DNA from: Gammaproteobacteria bacterium
Lineage (GTDB): Bacteria; Pseudomonadota; Gammaproteobacteria; Xanthomonadales; Wenzhouxiangellaceae
Assembly: GCA_021772975.1 (NCBI GenBank)
Contig: JAJFKY010000001.1
Location: 268,911-332,910, forward strand
Direction: 5' to 3'
Length of the DNA stretch: 64,000 nt
Numbering within the stretch: the first letter of the stretch is position 1; each line of letters starts with the position of its first letter. Positions 37,681 to 46,453 of the stretch are shown here, piece after piece. Both the position numbers and the translations under genes were made by a program. The notes below the pieces were generated by a model that was given only the letters and a program-made list of their open reading frames with translations, was not told the origin of the DNA and searched no databases.

Positions 37681-39528
37681 ATGAACTTCAAGTACCAACT
37701 ACTCGGGCTATCCACCAGTCTCGCCCTTTGCGTGTCAGTCCACGCAACGGATAGCACCTCGTCAGCTGCTGCGCTGAATGCATCCGCCAGCGGACACAGC
37801 AACATCAGCCAGTCAGCACCGGCGCCAGGCATGCTTAAAATCGCGGACTTTGTACCGCGGAGCATCAGCTTAAATTTAACCACTGATAGCCGTACCCCGG
37901 AAGAATTCCGTATCCAGACACCGGACGCGGCTTTTATCAAAGTCCACTTCGATTACTTCAATCTGCCCGCCGGTGCTTATGTCGAAGTTACCAATCCTGC
38001 CGGCACCGAAAAATACACCTATGGTCCCGAGCAAAAATCAGCCATGACCTTTGATCCGAATATCGGCGAGGACGGCGTACGCAGTTTTGCCGCGATGTCG
38101 ATTACCGGCCCGGAAGCTGTGATCCGGTTGATCAATACCGGCCAGGCACGCTGGGACAGCAATCTGCACGGGGTTGAAATCAACCGTTACCTGGAAGGCT
38201 ATCCACAGGCCGTGATTGATGAAATCATGGCCAGCGATGCCGGTCTGCTGGGTGACGATACCCGTTCTACCTGTGGCATCAACGAGCGTCGGGACGCGGT
38301 TTGTTTTGCCAGCTCCAACCCGACCGAATTTGAACGCAGCCGGCCCACCGCACGGCTGGTGATTTCCGGTGGCGGGCTGTGTACCGCCTGGCGGGTAGGC
38401 CCCGATAACCGGGTGTTTACCAACAATCACTGTATCGACAGCCAGGCTGATGTATCGGGCGTGGAAGCCTGGTTTAATTATCAGCGCACCAGCTGCGGCA
38501 GCGGACCGGTTGACACTACCACCAAGGTGTCCGGTAACAGCCTGCTAAAAACCGACTTCACGCTGGATTACACCCTTTTCACGGTGAATAATTTCAGCAG
38601 CATCTCCAGCTTTGGTTTCTATGGCCTGGACGTGCGCGCACCCTCCAGCCAGGAACGGATTTATATTCCCCAGCATGGTGCCGGTAATCCCAAAGAACTG
38701 GCTATCACCAGTGATCAGAACACCGGTGGCGTATGCCGAATCGATGTGGTCAGCGCCAATGGCTACGGTACCGGCACCGACACCGGTTATTTCTGTGACA
38801 CCATCGGCGGCAGTTCAGGCTCACCGGTACTGGCTGCTTCGTCGAATAAAATTATCGCCCTGCATCACTTCGGTGGCTGTACCAATCAGGGTGTCAGAAT
38901 CGACCGCATATGGCCACAGGTTGCCAGTTTCTTCAATAATCAGATTCCTGACGGCGATAACGGCTCACCGCCTCCTCCGCCACCACCGCCTCCCGGTAAT
39001 TGTTCCTTCGAAGATGATTTCGGTACTTCTCAGGGCTGGACCATCGACGGCGCCAGCAACTGCTCCACCGGTACTTATGTACGTGCCAATCCAACTCAGC
39101 AGAGCAGCAGCGGCGTAATTACCCAGGTTGGCGGCGATTCTGACGGCAATGGCTTTGCCGTGTTCACCGCCACCAACAGCAGTGCCGGCAATGCCGATGT
39201 TGACGGCGGTGTGTGTATCGCACGCTCCCCAAGCGTCAGTGTCAGTCAAGCGTCTACTCTGTCAATCGACTGGTTCCACGGTCAGCGTGACACCGGTGAT
39301 GACGCCAGCGGTGATTTCTACCGGCTGGAATACTCCACCAACGGTGGTAGCAGCTTTATTCCGATGGTCAGCATCGGCGATACCCGCACCACCGCCCAAT
39401 GGTCAACCGCCACCGCCAATATCGCGGCCGGTTCCAATGTAGTGATCCGCGTCAGCACCAGCGATGGCGCAGGCCCCGGGGATATTGTTGAAGGCGGTAT
39501 CGATAACGTCTCAATCTGTTCTCAGTAA
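37681..39528 (+). CDS. Secreted trypsin-like serine protease with Pro linker and C-terminal beta domain
   Basis: A 615-residue exported protein with signal peptide (ends SVHATDS). Residues about 60-170 form an N-terminal beta domain, probably a prodomain or bacterial pre-peptidase module. The protease domain has the triad His in NNHCIDSQ, Asp in DFTLDYTLF and Ser in TIGGSSGSPVL, as in lysyl-endopeptidase/V8-type enzymes. A nine-proline linker (SPPPPPPPPPG) leads to a C-terminal jellyroll-like domain (SFEDDFGTSQGW to GGIDNVSIC) that may bind carbohydrate or protein. A tail fragment of a similar gene is found at 43864. Confidence 0.9.
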   Translation: MNFKYQLLGLSTSLALCVSVHATDSTSSAAALNASASGHSNISQSAPAPGMLKIADFVPRSISLNLTTDSRTPEEFRIQTPDAAFIKVHFDYFNLPAGAYVEVTNPAGTEKYTYGPEQKSAMTFDPNIGEDGVRSFAAMSITGPEAVIRLINTGQARWDSNLHGVEINRYLEGYPQAVIDEIMASDAGLLGDDTRSTCGINERRDAVCFASSNPTEFERSRPTARLVISGGGLCTAWRVGPDNRVFTNNHCIDSQADVSGVEAWFNYQRTSCGSGPVDTTTKVSGNSLLKTDFTLDYTLFTVNNFSSISSFGFYGLDVRAPSSQERIYIPQHGAGNPKELAITSDQNTGGVCRIDVVSANGYGTGTDTGYFCDTIGGSSGSPVLAASSNKIIALHHFGGCTNQGVRIDRIWPQVASFFNNQIPDGDNGSPPPPPPPPPGNCSFEDDFGTSQGWTIDGASNCSTGTYVRANPTQQSSSGVITQVGGDSDGNGFAVFTATNSSAGNADVDGGVCIARSPSVSVSQASTLSIDWFHGQRDTGDDASGDFYRLEYSTNGGSSFIPMVSIGDTRTTAQWSTATANIAAGSNVVIRVSTSDGAGPGDIVEGGIDNVSICSQ

Positions 39529-39542
39529 GCTCCACTCATACG

Positions 39543-39565
39543 GCGGGATACCCCGGGTATCCCGC
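39543..39565 (+). terminator. Protease-gene terminator hairpin
   Basis: Arms GCGGGATACC (39543-39552) and GGTATCCCGC (39556-39565) with a 3-base loop, 15 bp past the stop. No T-run. The remnant copy at 43864-43937 keeps a similar hairpin. Confidence 0.6.
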
Positions 39566-39783
39566 TGTCAACCGCAAGCCGCCACGCGCTTCCCGGCGCA
39601 GTGTCCGCGATAAACGATCGTGCAATATCGCCACTTCCCTCCGGCTAACGCCGACTTACGGATAAACCAGATAGCAGGCTGGTCCCGGAGGCAGGCTGCA
39701 ACGGCCGCGGCAACCGGGATGATTCATTACAGTACTCAGGCATTGAGAATGAATGTAAACCATCACTTGCGGAAGGCAGCGCC

Positions 39784-39870
39784 ATGACAGTTCATCCGAA
39801 CCTCGCCACCACGGAATTTCCGGCCACCTCCTGTGAAATCACCCGCACAGCCCACATCTGTCAGCCATGA
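39784..39870 (+). CDS. Possible 28-codon leader ORF coupled to the CNNM gene
   Basis: ATG 39784 is preceded by GGAAGG at good spacing, and the 28-residue frame ends in a TGA that overlaps the ATG of the next gene (ATGA at 39867-39870). The downstream start has no ribosome-binding site of its own, which supports translational coupling. The peptide (MTVHPNLATTEFPATSCE...) has no known relatives that I recognise. Could be a regulatory leader or a chance frame. Confidence 0.4.
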   Translation: MTVHPNLATTEFPATSCEITRTAHICQP

Positions 39871-40925
39871 CGTTGTTAATCATCTATCTGCTGATCGCAC
39901 TGCTGGTTTCTTTTTTCTGCTCAATCGCCGAGGCGGTGCTGTTATCGGTGCGGCCGTCGTTCGTCAATGCCAAGCTGAAGCAGCGGACAGCCGGCGCACG
40001 TTCGCTGCAAGAACTGATCAATAATCTGGACCGTCCGCTGGCCGCTATTCTGACGCTGAACACAGTGGCCCATACCGTTGGCGCTGTCGGTGTCGGTGCG
40101 CAGGCCACACTGGTATTCGGCAATGACTATGTGGGACTCAGCTCGGCCCTGCTGACGCTGCTGATTCTGGTGTTTTCCGAGATCATCCCGAAAACACTGG
40201 GCGCCGCCTATTGGCATGTACTGGCCGGCTGGCTGGCGCCGATGATCGCATGGCTGACCTGGTTGTTCAGTCCGTTTGTGTGGTTTTCGCAGAAACTGAC
40301 ACGCCTGCTTGCCCCCGGCGGTACCAGCGCCTTCACCTTCAGCCGCGATGAGTTCAAGGCCATGGCCGAGATCGGCGCCGAGGCAGGCCACATTGATGAC
40401 CAGGAACTGGAAATCGTTACCAACCTGATGCGTCTGCGGATGCTGTCGGTACGCGACATCATGACGCCACGGACAGTGATGTTTCTGGCGCCGGATGATA
40501 TGACCGTCAAGGAGTACTTTCACCAATATGCCGGCAAGCCTTTTTCGCGCATTCCGGTGTATACCGGTAACCGCGACGACATTAGCGGCTATGTGCTCAA
40601 ATACGATCTGTTTGAAGCCCAGGCCAAGGACCAGTTCGACCGCCGCCTGCGGGAGTTCAAACGCAACTGCCTGGCGGTGCCCGAACAACTGGCCGCATCC
40701 GATATGTTCGAACAGTTGATCCGCGAGCGCACCCACATCGCCTTCGTGGTTGATGAATATGGTTCAGTGCAGGGCCTGGTGACCCAGGAAGACGTTCTGG
40801 AAACCCTGATCGGGCTGGAAATTACCGACGAATCCGATACCGTTGACGACATGCGCGCGCTGGCGCGCAAGCATTGGCGGGAACGCGTCACCGCGCTGGG
40901 CGTGGACACCGGCGAACTGGGATAA
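39867..40925 (+). CDS. CNNM/CBS-domain transporter-like protein (CorC/HlyC family)
   Basis: A 352-residue membrane protein: a CNNM (DUF21) domain of four helices (SFFCSIAEAVLLSVRPS, LNTVAHTVGAVGVGAQ, LILVFSEIIPKTLGAAYW), then a tandem CBS pair (VRDIMTPRTVMFLAPDD and HIAFVVDEYGSVQGLVTQEDVLETLIG). The C-terminal transporter-associated CorC domain of longer relatives is missing; the protein ends soon after the second CBS. Family members handle Mg2+ or Na+ efflux. Start 39867 overlaps a short upstream frame. Confidence 0.9.
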   Translation: MTLLIIYLLIALLVSFFCSIAEAVLLSVRPSFVNAKLKQRTAGARSLQELINNLDRPLAAILTLNTVAHTVGAVGVGAQATLVFGNDYVGLSSALLTLLILVFSEIIPKTLGAAYWHVLAGWLAPMIAWLTWLFSPFVWFSQKLTRLLAPGGTSAFTFSRDEFKAMAEIGAEAGHIDDQELEIVTNLMRLRMLSVRDIMTPRTVMFLAPDDMTVKEYFHQYAGKPFSRIPVYTGNRDDISGYVLKYDLFEAQAKDQFDRRLREFKRNCLAVPEQLAASDMFEQLIRERTHIAFVVDEYGSVQGLVTQEDVLETLIGLEITDESDTVDDMRALARKHWRERVTALGVDTGELG

Positions 40926-41944
40926 ATTCCGGCCAGCGCATGCTTGCTTTCATCGGTTTCCGTTCGGCGGCGCTGGCGGCTATGTTCCCTGCATATTATC
41001 CGTGTCGGCGTACAGATACTTTTTTAGCCACCAGGATAGTTGTCAAAATAATCACCGCGAGTGTCAGGGCGGTTATGGCCGGCACCGTTATCACGTACCC
41101 GGTTAATCACAAACACCCGGAACAACCCCCAGGCAATGGCCATCAAATAAACCCTGGAGCGGGTAAGCCAGCTCAGCACCATTAATAAGACAGCCCAAAC
41201 GCCCGCTTAATCGCAGTAAGCCCGAACGGCTGCAACCCGGTAAATAGTGCTGCCTGGGTAAAACCTGCTGGCGTGGCAACCGATATCCAACCAGGCCTGT
41301 CCGTAAACGGGAATCAACCAGTTACGCAAACCCTTATGGCTGGCACCTTGACGTTGAAAGCTGAAGACAGCTACCAGCAACGGCGGCGGTATCGCCCGCT
41401 GCAACCGGGGTGGAAGAAGAAACCTGCTTCACGATAAAAATTAAAACCGCTCGAACTTGTGACACATCGACAATCGGTCGCTACTGCTATCAGCCCTAAT
41501 TTGTCGTTAATTGCCCTATGTAGCGCTTATTGCTGCTGAAAACTATGGGCACCCCTACAACTGCCGGCTGACCACCCGGGTTTTCTCACTGCTGTCCGTG
41601 GTATTTCAACCAGAGCCTGTCTGAAAGCGGTGTTACCTGACAAGAGCTGATGCTGTCAACGAAGCTGTCATTCCCGAGTAGCAGGAATGACCACGGTGGT
41701 ATTGTCAGGTTGTCAATGGTCTGGTTTCGCAGCGACAGGCCAATTCAAAGTTATGCCCTCTGATCTGCAACCGTTATAGCAACTGCTCACAGCCAACCCA
41801 TTATGATGATCAGGGATCTTCGGGCACGGATCACGCTTTTATTCACACCTGCTTATCACTGATGGGCCGCCGCGCAACAGCCGTAAGCATTGCCGGTCAG
41901 GATAGCACCGATGCACACACGGTCAGCCTGGGTAGTCCTGAACA
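40926..41944. other. 1-kb region without an intact gene
   Basis: No frame here resembles a complete known gene. On the minus strand between 41182 and 40996 two successive frames give membrane-like text (MVLSWLTRSRVYLMAIAWGL, then YVITVPAITALTLAVIILTT), as if one small membrane protein had been split by a frameshift; confidence is low. The part 41420-41944 shows nothing. The region likely represents decayed sequence. Confidence 0.35.
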
Positions 41945-42865
41945 TCATTTTTTCAGAAAATCCAGCAGTGGCGGGATGACCTGTTCATGCGCGTCCTCCT
42001 GAATGTAATGGCCCGCGTCCTGGATGCGCATGACCTCAGCCTGGGGAAAGTCTCGCAACCACAGCGTATCCAGCATATCCGGCGTGAAGGCGATATCTTT
42101 CATCGGCCAGGCAATAAACACCGGTTTATCGGCAAAGCCGGCAACCAGTTGCTGATTCACCCCGGCCAGGAAATCACTGACCCGCCCTTCTGGACCGGCG
42201 GGAATTTCCCGGGGAAACACTAGTACCGGTGTGCGCGAAGACCAGTTCGGATGCGGTGCCAGGTAAGCGGCTTTTGCCTGCTGATCCAGACGCGCCGGCT
42301 TGACCAGCCCCGCCTTGAACAAAAACACCTTGACGAACGCATGCAGGCCCTTGACCATCAGCTCGCCGATCAGCGGCGTGCGGAACAGGCGCAGCGCTAG
42401 CGGCAGTTTGACCTCGCCCGGCGGCCGGTGCACGAAGGTATTCAGTACCGCCAGGCTGCGCACGCGATCGGCCTGCGCGGCCGCCCAGGCGAGCCCGATC
42501 GGTCCGCCCCAGTCCTGTACCAGCATGGTGGCATCGTGCAGATCCAGCGACTCCAACAGCGCACCGCAGCGTTCGGCATGCCGCTGAATCTGATACAACT
42601 CGGGCTGATCCGGCTTATCCGAGCGCCCGAAGCCCAGATGATCGAGTACGATGGCCCGGTAACCGGCCTGGGTGACGGCGGCGATGAAATGCCGATAGAG
42701 ATAACCCCAGGTCGGGTTGCCATGCACCATCACAATCGGGCGGCCGGAGCGTGGCCCTTCATCCACGTAGTGCATGCGGCCATCGCTACTATCGAACCAG
42801 CGCGGCGTATACGGCCAGGTGCCGCCGAAAGTCCAGTCTTGCTCATTACCGGTGTGTTGAGTCAT
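41945..42865 (-). CDS. Haloalkane-dehalogenase-like alpha/beta hydrolase
   Basis: A 306-residue alpha/beta hydrolase with dehalogenase landmarks: HGNPTWGYLYR (oxyanion loop), nucleophile D118 followed by halide-binding W119 in VQDWGGPIG, acid D257 in WPMKDIAF and base H286 in DAGHYIQED. An Asp nucleophile with an adjacent Trp is typical of enzymes that cut carbon-halogen bonds by an alkyl-enzyme intermediate; acid after strand 7 points to subfamily I/III. Start 42865 has GAGGA seven bases upstream. A TetR-type operator lies 68 bp before it. True substrate untested; some relatives are other hydrolases. Confidence 0.82.
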   Translation of the reverse strand: MTQHTGNEQDWTFGGTWPYTPRWFDSSDGRMHYVDEGPRSGRPIVMVHGNPTWGYLYRHFIAAVTQAGYRAIVLDHLGFGRSDKPDQPELYQIQRHAERCGALLESLDLHDATMLVQDWGGPIGLAWAAAQADRVRSLAVLNTFVHRPPGEVKLPLALRLFRTPLIGELMVKGLHAFVKVFLFKAGLVKPARLDQQAKAAYLAPHPNWSSRTPVLVFPREIPAGPEGRVSDFLAGVNQQLVAGFADKPVFIAWPMKDIAFTPDMLDTLWLRDFPQAEVMRIQDAGHYIQEDAHEQVIPPLLDFLKK

Positions 42866-42932
42866 GGCTTGTTCCTCGAAAAGTGTAAGCGGAGTCAATA
42901 CCGCGAATAGCTAACTCGCGACAACAAATTTA

Positions 42933-42949
42933 TATGACCAGTCATCTTA
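42933..42949. promoter_or_regulatory. TetR-type operator upstream of the dehalogenase gene
   Basis: TATGACCAGTCATCTTA, an inverted repeat centred on CCAG (TATGAC/GTCATC). A 16 of 17 identical copy lies upstream of the tetR gene at 43564-43580. Confidence 0.75.
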
Positions 42950-42969
42950 AATTGGCCGCAAAAAAGCAC

Positions 42970-43548
42970 CTATGCCAATACCCGACCAAATACCGTGGTT
43001 ATAAACCGTTCCAGCGGCCGGACATTGTCTTCCGCCTTGGCTCTGACCAGCGCCCCCTGCCAGCTGTTGTAAATAAAGTGCCCCAGGCTTTGTGGATCAA
43101 CATCATCGGCCAGTTCGCCAGCCGCCCGGGCTGCTTCCAGGCAACGCACGTAATAACTTTCCAGGGTGTTAAAACTGGTGCGCAGAGCAAGCTGCACTTT
43201 GGGGCTGTGATTGGCCAGTTCCTGGCTCAAGTTTCCGGAAAAGCAACCGCAGGCGCCCCGCGCCTGGAATTCGGCGGACCAGCGTTCGAACATACCGCGC
43301 AATCTTGCCAGCGGCGAACCCTCGGCATCCACCAGCGCGGCCTGCAGCAACGCACGCATGTTTTGCGTGTATTGCGCGATGGCTTCGATGACAAACGCTT
43401 CCTTGCTGTCGAAGTGGTTGTAGAAAGAGCCTTTCGGCACGCCACTGGCATCCGCGATCTCCTGGATGCCGGAGGCGCAATAACCCTGGCGGTACATCAG
43501 ATCGAGTCCGGCATTCAGTATCTGCGCTTTATTGGCGCTTTTAGGCAT
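42970..43548 (-). CDS. TetR family transcription regulator
   Basis: A 192-residue TetR regulator. The N-terminal helix-turn-helix is classic: ILNAGLDLMYRQGYCASGIQEIADASGVPKGSFYNHFDSKEAFV. The ligand domain holds GACGCFSGNLSQELA, with two cysteines, seen in regulators of the YxaF/AcuR type that respond to electrophiles or small organic molecules. Two near-identical operators, one before itself and one before the dehalogenase gene, suggest that it represses both genes and is released by a halogenated or related substrate (inference). Confidence 0.92.
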   Translation of the reverse strand: MPKSANKAQILNAGLDLMYRQGYCASGIQEIADASGVPKGSFYNHFDSKEAFVIEAIAQYTQNMRALLQAALVDAEGSPLARLRGMFERWSAEFQARGACGCFSGNLSQELANHSPKVQLALRTSFNTLESYYVRCLEAARAAGELADDVDPQSLGHFIYNSWQGALVRAKAEDNVRPLERFITTVFGRVLA

Positions 43549-43563
43549 GGGTAACCAACTTAA

Positions 43564-43580
43564 TATGACCAGTCGTCTTA
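43564..43580. promoter_or_regulatory. TetR-type operator upstream of tetR
   Basis: TATGACCAGTCGTCTTA, one base different from the copy at 42933-42949, located 16 bp before the tetR start; this fits autorepression. Confidence 0.75.
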
Positions 43581-43677
43581 TGCTATCAACACATTGTTAT
43601 CACCGCAACCTCATCGACCCTGGAGTATGGGCGATTGCTCCATCAAGCGTTGCATACGGTAATGGTCAAAGATGTGG

Positions 43678-43854
43678 GTGTCCTGATTCTCCCTGATTCT
43701 CCGGTGTCCTGATTCTCCATTGCTGGTAATGGTTAAAGATGTGGGTGTCCTGATTCTCCCTGATGGTTAAAGATGTGGGTGTCCTGATTCTCCCTGATTC
43801 TCCGGCAACCGTTGCATACGGTAATGGCTAAAGCTGTGGGTGTCCTGATTCTCC
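43678..43854 (+). repeat. Irregular direct-repeat array, GTGTCCTGATTCTCC unit
   Basis: Five exact copies of the 15-mer GTGTCCTGATTCTCC start at 43678, 43704, 43745, 43779 and 43840. Two extra partial copies (CCTGATTCTCC) directly follow the first and fourth. Larger units such as GTTGCATACGGTAATGG plus AAAG-TGTGG recur around them (43650, 43812). Spacing is 26-61 bp, so it is not a simple tandem repeat. No coding frame. Confidence 0.8.
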
Positions 43855-43863
43855 ATTGCTGAA

Positions 43864-43937
43864 GTCGGTATCGATAACGTCTTGATCTGCCGGTAATAAT
43901 TATCTGAACTTCACGGCGGGATACCCGATATCCCGCC
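43864..43937 (+). pseudogene. 3' remnant of a second protease-type gene plus its terminator
   Basis: GTCGGTATCGATAACGTC..TGATCTGC..TAA repeats the last codons of the protease gene (39492-39528, GGIDNVSIC), and the following hairpin GGCGGGATA/TATCCCGCC matches the protease terminator. The rest of the gene is missing; it is replaced by the repeat array just upstream. Confidence 0.6.
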
Positions 43938-43985
43938 CTATTTCATAACCAATCACTTGCAATGATTTCCCAAGTGTAAAAACGA

Positions 43986-44669
43986 TCAGCTGGCCGGCAC
44001 CGGATCAATCCGCTCACCATGGGTAACCCTCTCCGGCGCTTTATGCACCATGGTGTAAGCATAATCCACTCCCATCCCGTAGGCCCCGGAATGCTCCTTG
44101 ACCAGTTCCATAATGGCGTCATAAGTGTCCCGGCGAGCCCAGTCACGCTGCCATTCCAGCACCACCTGCTGCCAGGTCACCGGCACTACACCAGCCTGTA
44201 TCATCCGGTCCATCGCATAATTATGCGCTTCCAGAGTGGTCCCACCTGAGGCATCAGCGACCATATAGATTTCATAGTCAGCATCATGCATTGCCGACAA
44301 TGCAAAGGTACAGTTACAGACTTCCGTCCATAAACCGGACACAATCACTTTTTTGCGCTCATTTCCAGCCAGCGCATCGCGCACTTTCTGATCATCCCAG
44401 GAATTCATGGAGGTGCGCTCCAGCAATGGCGTTTCAGGAAAAACACTGAGCAGTTCCGGATAGGTATAACCGGAAAAACTCTCGGTTTCCACGGTGGTAA
44501 TGATGGTAGGAATATTGAATACTTTGGCCGCTTTGGCCAATCCCACCACATTATTTTTTAAAGTCTGCCGGTCTATGCTCTGCACACCAAAGGCCATTTG
44601 AGGCTGCTGATCAATAAAAATCAGTTGCGAATTTTCCGGGGTGAGGACTTCGAGTTTATTTTTACTCAT
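43986..44669 (-). CDS. Isochorismatase-like hydrolase (YcaC type)
   Basis: A 227-residue cysteine hydrolase-like protein. The catalytic Asp is in LIFIDQQPQM and the nucleophile Cys region is VSGLWTEVCNCTFAL; PTIITTVETESFSGYTYPEL lies between. It resembles YcaC, whose physiological reaction is unknown, more than true isochorismatases. It is the last gene of a same-strand run with an MFS exporter, an amidohydrolase and a pirin; the 137-bp gap before it may hold its own promoter. Confidence 0.85.
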   Translation of the reverse strand: MSKNKLEVLTPENSQLIFIDQQPQMAFGVQSIDRQTLKNNVVGLAKAAKVFNIPTIITTVETESFSGYTYPELLSVFPETPLLERTSMNSWDDQKVRDALAGNERKKVIVSGLWTEVCNCTFALSAMHDADYEIYMVADASGGTTLEAHNYAMDRMIQAGVVPVTWQQVVLEWQRDWARRDTYDAIMELVKEHSGAYGMGVDYAYTMVHKAPERVTHGERIDPVPAS

Positions 44670-44806
44670 TGTATAACTCCAGTTATGTGGTTGTGGTGTT
44701 CGCTACAAGTGGCCACGCCGCTGCCGTGCACTGCGGCAGGCTGTGGCGCATCAGCACAGCTTTCATCATGAAAATTAATTCAGCCTCCGCTGGCTCAAGC
44801 CAGGAC

Positions 44807-46435
44807 TTATTGAACTGCTGCATGACTGCTATCGGGTACCACGTAATGCATCACATCGGGCAGACTGCCTGGAACCAGCAATAAGCGGATATTATCCTGC
44901 AGTTCCCGATCCATCTCGGTTACCCGTTCGTGCTGGCGCAGATGCTCCAGCCAGGATTCAACGCTGAAGGTTTCAATAAAATGTGTAGGCTTCCCGGTGT
45001 CTTCATAGACCGCCCAGGCAAACGCGCCATCTCGCCGTCGATGCCTGCCCAGAGCGCTTATCGCGCTTAGAAACTGGCGAGTTTTATCAGCCTGAACCTG
45101 GTATTGAATGGTGATCAGCACGGGACCGCGATCATGTGTTACCCCGGTATGGCTGACCGGTGCGGGCCAATGCATGGAGGGGGTTAAATTCAGCGCTTCA
45201 TTAGCGCTGACTTTCCAGCGCCAGCTCAACGCGGCCGCCACTATCGCACCCGCCGCCGCGGTTAATAACGACTGCTCAATCGAGGTGACCTGGGCGAGCT
45301 TACCCCAGAGGATACTGCCCAATGCCATGCAGCCCATAAAAGTCATCATGAAGGCCGCTAAACCGCGTGAGCGCACCCAGTTGGGCAATGCCATCTGAGC
45401 CGCAACCTGCAGGGCCGACAACACCGTAATCCAGGCTGCCCCGCTGCACGCCATCACTATGGTCAGAGGCCATAACTGGTTCAGCGTGGCCAACGCCAAC
45501 AGCGCACCGGCATAGACGGCTGTCGCCATGGCTATCAACAAGTCACTGGAAAACTTTTGCCTGAACCTGGGCAATATCAGAGCACCTGCTACAGCACCGG
45601 CGCCGATGGATGCAACCAGCATACCAAAGGCTTGGGGTCCGCCATTTTGCAGGTTCTTCGCCAACAGCGGCAATAATGCCCAGGAGGCGCTGGCAAACAA
45701 AAAAAATGCCAGCCCGCGCAGCATGGCGGCATGCAACTCACTTGCGTGACGGGCAAAACGCACCCCCGTTTTCAGTGCACTGAAAAACCTTTCCGTCGGC
45801 AATCCGGTCGGCTGCACCTGTCGTCGCCAGCACAGCAAAACGATGATGACCCCCAAATACGAAACCGCGTTTAAGGCAAATACCATCCAGCTTCCCAGCC
45901 ATGCAATGATCAACCCGGCCAACGCCGGACCAATCGCACGGGATACATTGATGCCCATACTATTTAAAGCGATAGCAGGTTGTAATTGCCGCGCACTGAC
46001 CAGTTCCGGTGTTATCGCGGCCCAGGCCGGCATCATCATGGCTGTACCGATACCCATCGCAAAGGTTAATCCGACCAGCGTCCAGGCGGTGATGATATCC
46101 AGCAATGTGACGGCACATAACGCCAGCGCGACCATAGCCATCCAGGTCTGAACAGCGATCAGATAGCGCCGCCGATCAATAATATCCGCCAGCGCCCCGG
46201 CCGGCAGCGCCAGTAGAAAAACCGGCAGGGTAGTAGCCGCCTGCACCAACGCAACCATCAATGGTGAAGCAGACAGGGACGTCATTAACCAACCCGCGCC
46301 AATGTCATGCATCCAGGTGCCGATATTGGATACCAGGGTCGCGATCCATAATGCACGGAAAACCGGAACCTTCAATGGCGACCAGGCCGAAGCTGATTCA
46401 GTCTGGTTGGCCTGCTGATGTGGTTTACCTGGCAC
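44807..46435 (-). CDS. MFS transporter with C-terminal ABM-like domain
   Basis: A 542-residue protein: twelve membrane helices of the EntS/DUF894-like MFS group (VSNIGTWMHDIGAGWLM, ALPAGALADIIDRRRYLI), then a soluble C-terminal extension of about 100 residues with VLITIQYQVQ, GAFAWAVYEDTGKPTHFIETF and ESWLEHLRQHERVTEMDREL. That extension has the look of an antibiotic-biosynthesis-monooxygenase-like ferredoxin fold, a known fusion in this MFS family. Probably an exporter; substrate unknown. Follows the amidohydrolase by 18 bp. Confidence 0.87.
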   Translation of the reverse strand: MPGKPHQQANQTESASAWSPLKVPVFRALWIATLVSNIGTWMHDIGAGWLMTSLSASPLMVALVQAATTLPVFLLALPAGALADIIDRRRYLIAVQTWMAMVALALCAVTLLDIITAWTLVGLTFAMGIGTAMMMPAWAAITPELVSARQLQPAIALNSMGINVSRAIGPALAGLIIAWLGSWMVFALNAVSYLGVIIVLLCWRRQVQPTGLPTERFFSALKTGVRFARHASELHAAMLRGLAFFLFASASWALLPLLAKNLQNGGPQAFGMLVASIGAGAVAGALILPRFRQKFSSDLLIAMATAVYAGALLALATLNQLWPLTIVMACSGAAWITVLSALQVAAQMALPNWVRSRGLAAFMMTFMGCMALGSILWGKLAQVTSIEQSLLTAAAGAIVAAALSWRWKVSANEALNLTPSMHWPAPVSHTGVTHDRGPVLITIQYQVQADKTRQFLSAISALGRHRRRDGAFAWAVYEDTGKPTHFIETFSVESWLEHLRQHERVTEMDRELQDNIRLLLVPGSLPDVMHYVVPDSSHAAVQ

Positions 46436-46453
46436 GCGATAGGAAACGCTGAA

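Noticed and set aside
40843..41185. Open frames after the CNNM gene as genes
   Set aside because: Overlapping frames with His/Pro-rich chance translations; no start signals and no family features.
43678..43854. CRISPR-like repeat array
   Set aside because: Repeat units are only 15 bases, spacing is uneven, spacers themselves repeat, and no cas genes are present.
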